Part shown: positions 24,880 through 32,114 of the stretch, piece by piece
How the letters are laid out: each line of letters begins with the position of its first letter
How positions within the stretch are numbered: position 1 is the first letter of the stretch
Assembly: GCA_035570275.1 (NCBI GenBank)
Contig: DATMNI010000454.1
Coordinates: 1 to 32,114, forward strand
Origin: DATMNI01 sp035570275
GTDB lineage: Bacteria; Acidobacteriota; Terriglobia; Bryobacterales; Bryobacteraceae
Direction: 5' to 3'
DNA length: 32,114 nucleotides
Notes under the pieces: generated by a model
Seen by the model: the letters and a program-made list of their open reading frames with translations, nothing else
Database searches by the model: none
What the model was told of the DNA's origin: nothing
Made by a program: the position numbers and the translations under genes

Positions 24880-26115
24880 TCAGGGCCGTGTCAGCGCCCC
24901 GGTCTTCCGTAGCGCCGGGAAAATCCGCGCCCAGATTGCCACCACCAACAGCGTCCCAATCCCGCCCAGCACCACCGCCGGCACTGTGCCGAACCAATGG
25001 GCCGTGAGGCCCGATTCGAACTGCCCCACCTCGTTCGAAGCGCCGATGAAAATCATGTTGACCGCGCTCACGCGCCCGCGCATCTCGTCCGGCGTGGCCA
25101 GTTGCACCATCGTGTGGCGCACAATCACGCTCACCATGTCGCAGGCGCCCACCAGCACCAGCGCCGCCATGGAAAGCGCCACGTTTCGCGAAAGCCCGAA
25201 GATCACCGTGAACACTCCAAAGCCCGCCACGCACCACAACATGGCCGCGCCCGCATGTTTTTTCATCGGCCAATGCGCCACCACGATCGCCATGATCACG
25301 GCCCCCGCGCCCGGCCCGCTGCGCAGCATCCCCAGCCCCGCCGGCCCCACCCTCAGAATCTCCTTGGCGTAAATCGGCAGCAGCGCCACCGCACCGCCCA
25401 GCAGCACCGCGAAGAGGTCGAGCGAAATCGCCCCCAGCACCAGTTTCTCCCGCCAGATGTAGCGCAAGCCCTCCAGCACCACGGGCAGGCGCGCCGTCCC
25501 GCGCGGCCTTTGCACCGCCGGCACGCGGATCATTGAGATCAACACCAGCCCCGTAAGGGAGGCAGCCGCGGAGCATGCGTATACTGCCACCGGGCTGCCG
25601 GCGAAGCCATAGACCAGGCCACCCACCATCGGCCCCAGCACCATCGCCCCTTGAATGATGGACGAGGCCCATGCCACCGCGTTCGGGAAATGTTCTTCGG
25701 GCTGCATGGCCGGCAGAAACGCCTGCGACGCCGGCCCGTTGAACGCCCGCACCACTCCATTCAGCACCAGGACCGTGTAAATGGGCCACACCCCAGCCGG
25801 CCCCCGCAACGCCGGCCCCCTCCACGTCAGCCCCAGCAGCAACAGCGAAACCATGGAGAATGCCCGGTAGCAGCTTTGCAGAATGCGCTGGCGCGGCACG
25901 CGGTCCGCCGTCTGGCCGGCCACCAGAAACAGCAGCACGCCGGGTAGAAACTGCGCCAACCCGACAAGGCCCAGGTCCAGCGCCCGGCCCGTCATTCCAT
26001 ACACCTGCCAGCCCACCGCCACCGCCTGCATCTCCGCCGCAGCGGTAACCAGCAGCCGCGCCGTCATGAAGAAGCGAAAGTTTGAATATTGAAACGCGAC
26101 GCGGCCTTGTGACAT
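24880..26115 (-). CDS. MFS transporter (exporter-type, MFS_3-like)
   Basis: A 411-residue inner-membrane protein with the hydrophobicity pattern of about twelve helices in two halves. It begins FQYSNFRFFMTARLLVTAAAEMQAVAVGWQVY, and the loop after TM2 holds GQTADRVPRQRI, the major-facilitator signature loop (GxxADRxxRRR type). A second half begins around LVLGAISLDLFAVLLGGAVALLPI. These features and the length fit MFS_3 exporters such as EntS-like siderophore or drug exporters; substrate unknown. The ATG at 26115 lacks a strong ribosome site. The gene is convergent with the GH2 gene and divergent from the TonB-domain gene, so it is a single-gene unit. Confidence 0.88.
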   Translation of the reverse strand: MSQGRVAFQYSNFRFFMTARLLVTAAAEMQAVAVGWQVYGMTGRALDLGLVGLAQFLPGVLLFLVAGQTADRVPRQRILQSCYRAFSMVSLLLLGLTWRGPALRGPAGVWPIYTVLVLNGVVRAFNGPASQAFLPAMQPEEHFPNAVAWASSIIQGAMVLGPMVGGLVYGFAGSPVAVYACSAAASLTGLVLISMIRVPAVQRPRGTARLPVVLEGLRYIWREKLVLGAISLDLFAVLLGGAVALLPIYAKEILRVGPAGLGMLRSGPGAGAVIMAIVVAHWPMKKHAGAAMLWCVAGFGVFTVIFGLSRNVALSMAALVLVGACDMVSVIVRHTMVQLATPDEMRGRVSAVNMIFIGASNEVGQFESGLTAHWFGTVPAVVLGGIGTLLVVAIWARIFPALRKTGALTRP

Positions 26116-26337
26116 TTTTCGAGGATCGTCTTGAGCTAACAGTCTAGGAACTTCAGGCTAACAGTCAGTTTGCCACAGCCGCGTTTGTAAGCTGGTCGCA
26201 ATAAGACGGTTTCAATGATCGTAAGATTTGTAACATAACACCTGAGGCTAACGCAATTTATGGCGTGTAGGCTCCGTGCCCAGCCGTACAATGGGGAAAC
26301 CGGCAGGCTCTAACTCGGGTGCCGGCGAGGACTTGTC
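26116..26337. promoter_or_regulatory. Divergent promoter region with direct repeats
   Basis: The gap between the MFS gene (minus) and the TonB-domain gene (plus). GCTAACAGTC occurs twice in the same direction (26135-26144 and 26157-26166, 22 bases apart, two helical turns), and a partial third GGCTAAC lies near 26247. Spacing by two turns suits binding of a regulator on one face of the helix. No regulator in the window can be linked to it. Confidence 0.4.
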
Positions 26338-28194
26338 ATGGAAGATGCTTCCAACACTGCGGCTGCCGTTCGCGACGGGTGGCTCGTCTGGGAAGTCCCA
26401 GGCAAGCCGGTATCCGTCCGGCTCAGCCCGGATGTTGTTGCCCGCCTCGGAATGGCGGTCCGGGAAGGATTTAAGGCTCTTCCCCGGCGAGGTCTGGAAA
26501 CCGGCGGACTTCTTATCGGCGCCAGGAGAGAGAGGGGCAACCATTTCGTCATCGAGGTAGACGATTTCGAACCCGTCGAATCGGAGCACGCAGCCGGACC
26601 GTCGTATCTGCTCTCGAATGCCGATCGCAGCCTGCTCGAAGCCAGAATTGCCGCTCACGAGCCGGGCGCCAGGAATACCTCGATTGTGGGCATCTACCGA
26701 AGTCACACGCGCCGGGACTTTGCCATCACGCCGGAAGATGCTTCTCTGTTTTCCACTTATTTTCGGAAAGCGTCGGATGTTTTTCTGCTAATCAAGTCCA
26801 ATGACGGCGCTCCTCCCACCAGCGGTTTCATTATCCGGGAAGGGGGGAAGGTCCTTTCTTACAGCCCCTATGCGCAGTTCCCGCTCGACCGGACCATGGT
26901 CGTGCCGGCCGCTCGCGAAACCCCTGCCCGCACCCCGCAGACGCCGCCGGCGCCAACGCCGCTGGCGCCAACGCTGCCGGGGCCAACTCGGGCGGCTCCA
27001 GTCGTTCAACTTCCAGCGCCGCCGCGAACCACCTGGCCCCAGCGGACCACCTGGCTGCAGCGGACTGGTTGGAAGGCGAGGTGGCAGATCTGGCTGGCAA
27101 CCGCGGGTGCCATGGCACTGGTGGTGGGCCTACCCTTTGGAATTCAAAGGCGCATTCCCGGTTCGGTACCCGCCAGGCCCGCTTCGTCACTGGCCTTGAA
27201 TGTAACCAACACCGGAAACGGCCTGCGGCTTTCCTGGGACCATCAAAAGTCCCGCCATGCGGGCCACGGGGTCCTGTGGATCAAAGACGGGCCAGAAGAA
27301 CAGAGGTTCGAACTCGATTCGAAGCAGTTGAACGAAGGCAGCGTGGCGTACTGGCCCCGGAACAGCGACGTAAACTTTCGCCTGGAGTTGCTTTCTTCCG
27401 GCGCCGTCGTGACCGAATCCGTTCGGGCCATCGGAGCACCGTCCAAAACCCTGGTTGCGGTTCCAGCCCCCGCGGCTGTTGTTGGCGAATCACCTGCTAC
27501 GCCCGCCGTCAAAACGCCCCCGGCTGTAGTCGGCGCAGTCGACGCATCTCCGCCCGGGTTGGCTTCCCCGAGTACGCCCCGCCGTGATCGGGCCGGAACG
27601 GCTTCGCGGCAGCTTTCCCGCGTTTTTGCGTTGCCGCAGCCTGACCATGATTCGGCCGGTGCCGCTGGTACCTTATTACCCGATCCTCCAACCATCCAGC
27701 CGATGGCTGGGCTGCCGCCGGAACACAGTAAGGATGTCCTCAAAGCAATCGTGCCAGCTAACGGTTTGGGTCGCGACGGCGCGGATTCGTCTCTCCGCGT
27801 CAGTGTTGAGCCCGTGTCGGGCTCTCGCCTGGAGCACCTGGCCCGGAACATTCCGCTGATTGGAAAACGCTACCGGCGTCCGGATTACGTTCCCCCTTCC
27901 CCTCTCCCCAACCCGCCGCGTCCCAACCCCCCGCACCGCAACGTTCCGCGGGACGTCAACATCGACGTCAAAGTTTACGTTACTCCTGCCGGCAAGGTGG
28001 ATTATTCGGAGGTGCTTTCGAAGGTGACGGCAACCGACCGCGATCTCGCCGACCTGGCGACCGTATCGGCGCGGCAATGGGAGTTTGTTCCAGCCCGCGC
28101 CGGGGACGTCACCGTGCCGGGTGAGGTGATTCTTCATTATCAGTTCGGCCCCGGAGTTCGCCTGGCGGGTAATGAGGTTCCGGTAGCGCGTTGA
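26338..28194 (+). CDS. JAMM/MPN-like domain fused to a TonB C-terminal domain
   Basis: A 618-residue membrane protein with a rare layout. Residues about 25-180 look like a JAB1/MPN (JAMM) domain: Glu54 in LETGGLLIG, then GIYRSHT (118-124) and TPED (131-134) match the E, HxH and SxxD parts of the metalloprotease motif. The first His is Arg121; His123 and Asp134 remain. A Pro-rich segment (about 190-235) precedes one TM helix (about 250-268). A small beta domain (about 282-365) and a long Pro/Ala-rich linker lead to a TonB C-terminal domain (about 538-605: NIDVKVYVTPAGKVDYSEVL through WEFVPA). The N-terminal domain would face the cytoplasm and the TonB domain the periplasm. GAGG 7 bases before ATG 26338 supports the start. 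Protease activity is doubtful. DUF3224 follows after 25 bases. Confidence 0.75.
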   Translation: MEDASNTAAAVRDGWLVWEVPGKPVSVRLSPDVVARLGMAVREGFKALPRRGLETGGLLIGARRERGNHFVIEVDDFEPVESEHAAGPSYLLSNADRSLLEARIAAHEPGARNTSIVGIYRSHTRRDFAITPEDASLFSTYFRKASDVFLLIKSNDGAPPTSGFIIREGGKVLSYSPYAQFPLDRTMVVPAARETPARTPQTPPAPTPLAPTLPGPTRAAPVVQLPAPPRTTWPQRTTWLQRTGWKARWQIWLATAGAMALVVGLPFGIQRRIPGSVPARPASSLALNVTNTGNGLRLSWDHQKSRHAGHGVLWIKDGPEEQRFELDSKQLNEGSVAYWPRNSDVNFRLELLSSGAVVTESVRAIGAPSKTLVAVPAPAAVVGESPATPAVKTPPAVVGAVDASPPGLASPSTPRRDRAGTASRQLSRVFALPQPDHDSAGAAGTLLPDPPTIQPMAGLPPEHSKDVLKAIVPANGLGRDGADSSLRVSVEPVSGSRLEHLARNIPLIGKRYRRPDYVPPSPLPNPPRPNPPHRNVPRDVNIDVKVYVTPAGKVDYSEVLSKVTATDRDLADLATVSARQWEFVPARAGDVTVPGEVILHYQFGPGVRLAGNEVPVAR

Positions 28195-28219
28195 CCGGCA
28201 GATCGGTTGAACCACCATC

Positions 28220-28624
28220 ATGACCACTCATGCAAGCGGTACGTTTGAAGTCAAGTTGACGCCTCTGGCGCTGGACGATAAATCCGCCGACGCCACCCTC
28301 GCCAGGATGTCCATCGACAAACATTTCCACGGCGATCTGGAAGCCGCCAGCAAGGGCGAGATGCTTTCCGCCGGCACGGTGGTCAAGGGCTCAGCCGGTT
28401 ACGTCGCCATCGAGCGCGTGGTCGGCGCCCTCCATGGCCGCACTGGCTCGTTCGTGCTCCAGCATACCGGAACCATGGACTGCGGCGCGCCGCAACTGTC
28501 GGTCACCGTGGTGCCGGATTCGGGCACCGGCCAACTGACCGGCATTACGGGCAGGATGACCATCCAGATCGCCGACGGAAGGCACTCCTACACGTTCGAC
28601 TACACCATCGTCCCGATTCCTTGA
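28220..28624 (+). CDS. DUF3224 family protein
   Basis: A 134-residue cytoplasmic protein that fits DUF3224: it starts THASGTFEVKLTPL, has MSIDKHFHGDLEAASKGEML in the middle and ends GRMTIQIADGRHSYTFDYTI. The family adopts a small beta-barrel fold (allene-oxide-cyclase-like) with no established function. No strong ribosome site precedes the ATG; the stop of the preceding gene is 25 bases upstream, so co-transcription is plausible. A twin-hairpin element follows the stop. Confidence 0.85.
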   Translation: MTTHASGTFEVKLTPLALDDKSADATLARMSIDKHFHGDLEAASKGEMLSAGTVVKGSAGYVAIERVVGALHGRTGSFVLQHTGTMDCGAPQLSVTVVPDSGTGQLTGITGRMTIQIADGRHSYTFDYTIVPIP

Positions 28625-28635
28625 CCCCCCTTTTC

Positions 28636-28681
28636 TTGTGAGGCAGGTTGTTAACCTGCGGCGGATTGGCAATCCGCCGGC
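28636..28681 (+). repeat. Twin-hairpin intergenic element, copy C
   Basis: Third copy, starting 11 bases after the DUF3224 stop, the same distance as copy B from the GH2 stop. Stems at 28643-28659 and 28660-28678 are identical to copy A. The only differences from copy A are one base in the lead (A at 28641) and one after stem 2. Confidence 0.85.
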
Positions 28682-28744
28682 CGCCAGTTGTAATCGTCGC
28701 CTGCCCGCTGCTTACAGCTAAACATTCGCCGTTTTCATCGTACA

Positions 28745-28778
28745 ATTCAGGTAACCGATATATGATGGTTATCTGAAT
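28745..28778. promoter_or_regulatory. PadR operator candidate, 12-bp inverted repeat
   Basis: Arms ATTCAGGTAACC (28745-28756) and GGTTATCTGAAT (28767-28778) pair at 11 of 12 positions around a 10-base AT-rich spacer. The dyad ends 18 bases before the GTG of the PadR gene, just ahead of its ribosome site, so it probably overlaps the promoter. Size and position suit autorepression by a PadR dimer. No similar sequence was seen in front of the first PadR gene, so the two regulators may recognise different sites. Confidence 0.6.
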
Positions 28779-28796
28779 GCACAAACGGGAGTCACG

Positions 28797-29132
28797 GTGA
28801 GCAAACCAACGGCCCTGCTGCAAGGCACGCTTTATCTCTTGATTCTCAAGATCCTCGACCTTGAGCCCAGAACCGGCTGGGCCATCTCGCAACGGCTGCG
28901 CCAGATGTCCAACGAAGCCCTGCAGGCCAGCCACGGCTCGCTCTATCCGGCGCTCCACAAGCTGGAGCACGAGGGCTGGATCTTGGGCGAGTGGCAGGAA
29001 TCGTCCTCCGGGCGTCCGGTCAAGCTCTACAAGCTCACCCGTGCCGGCCGGCGTCAGCTTCGCCTGGAAACCGCCAACTGGACGCGGTTGTCCGAGGCCG
29101 TCAACGGAATTCTGGAATCGGTCAAGGTCTAG
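28797..29132 (+). CDS. PadR-family transcriptional regulator (second)
   Basis: A 111-residue winged-helix regulator with the PadR pattern: LLQGTLYLLILKILDLEPRT, then ASHGSLYPALHKLEHEGWI (about 45-63), SGRPVKLYKLTRAGRRQL and a C-terminal helix. It starts with GTG at 28797, supported by GGGAG 5 bases upstream. Fifteen bases separate its stop from the next permease, so it should be co-transcribed with and control that gene. It is clearly related to the PadR at 1988 but diverged through most of its length. A strong inverted repeat lies upstream. Confidence 0.92.
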   Translation: MSKPTALLQGTLYLLILKILDLEPRTGWAISQRLRQMSNEALQASHGSLYPALHKLEHEGWILGEWQESSSGRPVKLYKLTRAGRRQLRLETANWTRLSEAVNGILESVKV

Positions 29133-29147
29133 CGAACCGGAGGAATC

Positions 29148-31811
29148 ATGCGTTGGCTCCAAAAACTGTCGCTGAAATGGCGCGCCGTGCTACGGCGGTC
29201 ACGCGTCGAGCATGAGATGGATGCCGAACTGGCCGGCCATCTCGAATCCGAGGCCCATGAGCTGATGGCCCACGGAGTGCCCCCTGCCGAGGCCCGCCGG
29301 CGGGCTGCGGCCACCATGGGCCGGATGGACACCATCAAGGAGGAGTGCCGGGATTCGCGCGGCACCGCCGGTTGGGAACAGCTCAAACAGGATACCGGCT
29401 TCGGCATCCGCCTCCTCCTGAAGAACCGCACCTTCTCGGCCATGGCGCTGGCGGCCATGTCCCTTGGCATCGGCTCCACCACGGCGGTATTCAGCCTGAT
29501 CGATGGCGTGCTGCTCCGGCCCCTGCCGTTCCCCGCGCCGGACCGTCTGTTCAACGCCGGCGACGTAGGCATGCGCGGGCCTTTCGACACCCTTTGCGCC
29601 AACAGCCGCCTGGCCTTCTACGCCGCCCATCTGGGCGTTCGCGCCTTCAATACCGCGGGCCGCGACTGGCCGGAGCGATGGAAAGGCATCGAGACGTCGG
29701 CAAATTTCTTCCAGGTACTTGGCGTGAGCCCCCTGCGCGGGCGCACCTTTGCCGATGGGGAAGACCGGCCCGGAAAGTTGCGCGTAGTGGTGCTCAGCCA
29801 CGCCTTCTGGGCGCAACGATTTCAGGCGCGGCCCGACGCCATCGGCCAAAAGTTCATGCTGGATGAGGCGCCCTACGAAATCATCGGCGTGATGCCCGCA
29901 GGTTTTCAATATCCGTCGCCGGAGGTGAACTTCTGGGTTCCCATGCGGCTCGATCCGCGCATCGTCGGCGAGTATTGGGGCGCCGGTGGGGTCATGGCCC
30001 TCGCCCGCCTGCGCGATGGCGTCACGCCGGAGGCGGCTCAGTCCGAACTGCGCTCCTGGATGCCCCGAATCCGCGCCATGTTCCCGTGGCGCATGCCGGA
30101 TGCCTGGGGAGTGGACGCCCGTCTGACCGGCCTGCGCGACCATCTGGTACGCGGCGCCAAAGTGCGCAGTCTGCTGCTGCTTGGCGTGGTCGCGCTGGTG
30201 CTGCTGATCGCCATCGTCAACGTGGCCAACTTGATGATCGCCCAAACCGCCGCGCGCCAGCGGGAACTCACGTTGCGTGCGTCTTTGGGCGCCACCCCGG
30301 CCCGCCTGGCTCGCCAACTGCTCACCGAAGCCGTGCTGCTCGCCGCGGCCGGCGGCCTTCTGGGAACGTTGCTGGCTTTCGGCCAGTTGGCGCTGCTCAA
30401 GCACGTGCTGCCCGCCGATACGCCTCGCCTCGCCGAGGTCGTTATCAGTCGCCGCATTCTGATCTTCACCGCCGCGCTCTCTCTGGGAAGCGGTTTGCTG
30501 TTCGGCCTTCTGCCCGCCTGGGGGGCGCGCCGGCAAAGGTCGCTGGCCGCCCTGGAAGGCGGCCGCTCCACTACCGGCCCCATGGGATTGCGAACCGACG
30601 CCGTGCTGGTGATGACTGAGGCTGCCTTCGCCACCATCCTCCTGGTTGGCGCCGGCCTTCTGCTGCGCAGCCTGTGGACCATGATGCAGGCCGACCCTGG
30701 GTTCCGCGTCGAATCCGTGGTCACCGCAGAGCTCAGTCCGGACCGCCCCGCCAGAGCGTCCTTGGCGAAGACTGTTGCGCTTTATGAGCAGGTTCGGCTA
30801 AAACTCGCCGCCTGGCCGGGCATGATGAGTGTCGCCGCCATGAACGTGCTCCCGTTGACGCCCGAATTCTCGGCCTTTACCGCCGCCATTGAGGATCACC
30901 CCCGTCCCGAGCGGGAGCCGCAATACTCGCTGTGGAGCACCGTGGTGACGCCCGAGCATCTGGAAACTTTGGGCATCCGCCTGTTGCAGGGCCGCGGCTT
31001 TACCGCGGCAGACCGGGAGGGGGCACAACCGGTCGTGCTGATCAGCCGGGCAACCGCTAACCGCTTCTGGCCTGACCGAAGCCCCATCGGCCGCCGCCTT
31101 CGGCCCGTCTGGCTGCCGGAATGGCGCACCATCGTGGGTGTTGTCGACGACGTGAAGTACTACAGCATCACCGGGCCGCCCGATTATATGGAAGGCGAGA
31201 TCTATCTCCCCTTGGCTCAGGCGATGGGGCCGCCCCAGACGATGGCCCTGGTCGCCCGCCTGGTTGACCGCCCGGTTGCCAGCCCGGTTGCAGGCCATGG
31301 CAGCGACCCCGGCGCTTTCGAGAAGCGCCTGCCGGAGATGATCAAGGAAGTCTGCCCCAACTGCGCGGTCAGCAAGATCGCACTCATGGAAACCGTCGTG
31401 TCGGGCGCCGTGGAGACGCCGCGCTCCATGGCCTGGCTGGTTGGCGGATTCGCCGTACTCGCACTGGCGTTGGCCGCCGCCGGAATCTACGGCGTGGTCA
31501 GCCACGGCGTCCTTCGGCGAACCCGCGAGTTGGGCGTGCGTCTCGCCCTCGGCGCCAGCCGCGGCCGCGTCGCCTGGTTGGTGGTGGGCTCAAGTCTGCG
31601 CTACACGCTGGTGGGGACGATCGCCGGTCTCGCCGCCTCATGGGCGCTGGCCCGCTGGATCAGAACTCTGCTTTACGGAGTCGCCGAGCACGATCTGCTC
31701 AGCTTTTCGATTCCACCCCTGGTGCTGATCGCGGTGGCGATCCTGGCCAGCGTATTGCCCATGTACCGCGCCGTCAGAATAGACCCGGCCGAATCCCTGC
31801 GGGCATCGTAA
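29148..31811 (+). CDS. ADOP-family duplicated permease, second locus
   Basis: An 887-residue double-MacB/FtsX permease with the same order of parts as the array copies but much more diverged. The prefix (RSRVEHEMDAELAGHLESEA) and TM1 region (FSAMALAAMSLGIGSTTAVFSLIDGVLLRPLPF) are typical of the wider ADOP family. The first core has VLLIAIVNVANLMIAQTAARQRELTLRASLGA; the second ends RRTRELGVRLALGAS. The N-terminal MRWLQKL is preceded by GGAGGA close to the ATG, giving a firm start. No ATPase gene follows before the window's next regulator, again fitting an orphan permease. It stands as a two-gene PadR-permease unit. Confidence 0.92.
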   Translation: MRWLQKLSLKWRAVLRRSRVEHEMDAELAGHLESEAHELMAHGVPPAEARRRAAATMGRMDTIKEECRDSRGTAGWEQLKQDTGFGIRLLLKNRTFSAMALAAMSLGIGSTTAVFSLIDGVLLRPLPFPAPDRLFNAGDVGMRGPFDTLCANSRLAFYAAHLGVRAFNTAGRDWPERWKGIETSANFFQVLGVSPLRGRTFADGEDRPGKLRVVVLSHAFWAQRFQARPDAIGQKFMLDEAPYEIIGVMPAGFQYPSPEVNFWVPMRLDPRIVGEYWGAGGVMALARLRDGVTPEAAQSELRSWMPRIRAMFPWRMPDAWGVDARLTGLRDHLVRGAKVRSLLLLGVVALVLLIAIVNVANLMIAQTAARQRELTLRASLGATPARLARQLLTEAVLLAAAGGLLGTLLAFGQLALLKHVLPADTPRLAEVVISRRILIFTAALSLGSGLLFGLLPAWGARRQRSLAALEGGRSTTGPMGLRTDAVLVMTEAAFATILLVGAGLLLRSLWTMMQADPGFRVESVVTAELSPDRPARASLAKTVALYEQVRLKLAAWPGMMSVAAMNVLPLTPEFSAFTAAIEDHPRPEREPQYSLWSTVVTPEHLETLGIRLLQGRGFTAADREGAQPVVLISRATANRFWPDRSPIGRRLRPVWLPEWRTIVGVVDDVKYYSITGPPDYMEGEIYLPLAQAMGPPQTMALVARLVDRPVASPVAGHGSDPGAFEKRLPEMIKEVCPNCAVSKIALMETVVSGAVETPRSMAWLVGGFAVLALALAAAGIYGVVSHGVLRRTRELGVRLALGASRGRVAWLVVGSSLRYTLVGTIAGLAASWALARWIRTLLYGVAEHDLLSFSIPPLVLIAVAILASVLPMYRAVRIDPAESLRAS

Positions 31812-32026
31812 GTCCCCCGATAGGGCTGGGCTATAGACGCCAAAACAGTGCAGTTGCCAAAATGACCTTCGATCGCGCCCTCCAGTCTCGTGCCTCTGTT
31901 TGGTTCCAACCTGCAGGACTTCGCGTTCCCTTCGTGCGGCGCGCAGTGCTTCTGCATTCGATTTGAGTCGAGGAGAGGCATCTACTTTGGAGAGGCATCT
32001 ACTTGCCGATTTGCGCTTTTGAGGGC
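31812..32026. other. Intergenic region after the second permease, with direct repeat
   Basis: No gene seen. GGAGAGGCATCTACTT occurs twice, at 31972-31987 and 31989-32004, separated by one T, a recent-looking 17-base tandem duplication. No terminator-like hairpin with T-run was found after the permease stop. Confidence 0.55.
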
Positions 32027-32055
32027 TTGACTAGTATATCTCCATATGGCAATAT
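32027..32055 (+). promoter_or_regulatory. Candidate promoter of the ArsR-like gene
   Basis: TTGACT (32027-32032) is a good -35 box. A weak AT-rich -10 (CAATAT, 32050-32055) lies 17 bases on, which would put transcription start at or next to the ATG at 32062. No ribosome site precedes that ATG, so a leaderless message is plausible. The -10 box falls between the arms of the inverted repeat. Confidence 0.4.
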
Positions 32056-32069
32056 AGCCATATGGAGAT
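32038..32069. promoter_or_regulatory. Perfect 13-bp inverted repeat operator over the start codon
   Basis: Arms ATCTCCATATGGC (32038-32050) and GCCATATGGAGAT (32057-32069) are perfect complements with 6 bases between; each contains the palindrome CCATATGG. The right arm includes the ATG at 32062. It is very likely the binding site of a dimeric regulator, most simply the ArsR-like protein encoded here, repressing itself. Confidence 0.7.
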
Positions 32070-32114
32070 TCACGAGCAGGCCGACACTCTTAGCTTGGCC
32101 TTCGGCGCGCTTGC
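32062..32114 (+). CDS. N-terminus of an ArsR-like HTH regulator (cut by window end)
   Basis: Seventeen complete codons are visible: MEIHEQADTLSLAFGAL, with an incomplete GC next. The pattern resembles the N-terminus of ArsR-family winged-helix repressors, in which a short polar lead is followed by FxALADPTRR. The frame is open to the window edge. The strong operator around its start supports a self-regulating repressor. Only 17 residues are seen, so the family is a tentative call. Confidence 0.5.
   Translation, partial: MEIHEQADTLSLAFGAL

Noticed and set aside
24521..25825. A 434-codon minus-strand frame spanning the GH2 end and the MFS gene
   Set aside because: Gly/Ala-rich reading of the MFS gene in the wrong frame; it crosses the intergenic repeat and has no membrane pattern of its own.
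1..32114. CRISPR arrays, insertion sequences, prophage genes, rRNA
   Set aside because: No regularly spaced repeats, transposase or integrase motifs, phage structural genes or rRNA-like segments were seen.

Overview
The window is a GC-rich stretch of bacterial chromosome that looks acidobacterial, most likely from the Solibacter/Bryobacter side of the phylum. The main reason is six very large FtsX/MacB-type permeases with a duplicated permease domain, no ATPase beside them and PadR regulators in front. This matches the family known as ADOP (acidobacterial duplicated orphan permease). An outer-membrane TonB-dependent receptor with an N-terminal carboxypeptidase-regulatory domain fits the same lineage. 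Assignments come from reading the sequence and family knowledge; no database search was run.

Layout. 1-620: mostly non-coding, with a short 8-bp tandem repeat, a hairpin and perhaps the last codons of an upstream gene. 621-1889: a UGT/GT28-like glycosyltransferase. 1988-15672: a PadR regulator followed by five head-to-tail ADOP genes, most joined by a single base. The fifth copy has a one-base frameshift, and the eroded start of a sixth copy lies right after it. 16090-16380: a small secreted His/charge-rich protein. 16520-19021 (minus): a TonB-dependent receptor. 19244-19899: a VapBC-type toxin-antitoxin pair. 19900-21522: a poorer, decayed-looking stretch with an intact MqsA-type antitoxin behind a frameshifted partner gene. 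21740-24781: an exported GH2-type glycosidase whose usual acid/base Glu reads as Gln. 24880-26115 (minus): an MFS exporter. 26338-28194: a membrane protein joining a degenerate JAMM/MPN-like domain to a TonB C-terminal domain. 28220-28624: a DUF3224 protein. 28797-31811: a second PadR-ADOP pair with a clear inverted-repeat operator. 32062 to the end: the start of an ArsR-like regulator whose start codon sits inside a perfect 13-bp inverted repeat.

How it fits together. The two PadR-ADOP units look like self-contained regulated export or envelope modules. The receptor, the TonB-domain protein, the GH2 enzyme and the MFS exporter would fit a polymer-degrading lifestyle, but they are not one operon. 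The two toxin-antitoxin loci and the relics between 19.2 and 21.5 kb mark an accessory patch.

The most unusual signals are: (i) five permease paralogues that are mosaics of one another; (ii) a 46-bp twin-hairpin element present three times in intergenic DNA, in one orientation, with both stems identical and differences confined to a loop and the flanks; (iii) the JAMM-like/TonB fusion; and (iv) the regulator operators overlapping start codons.
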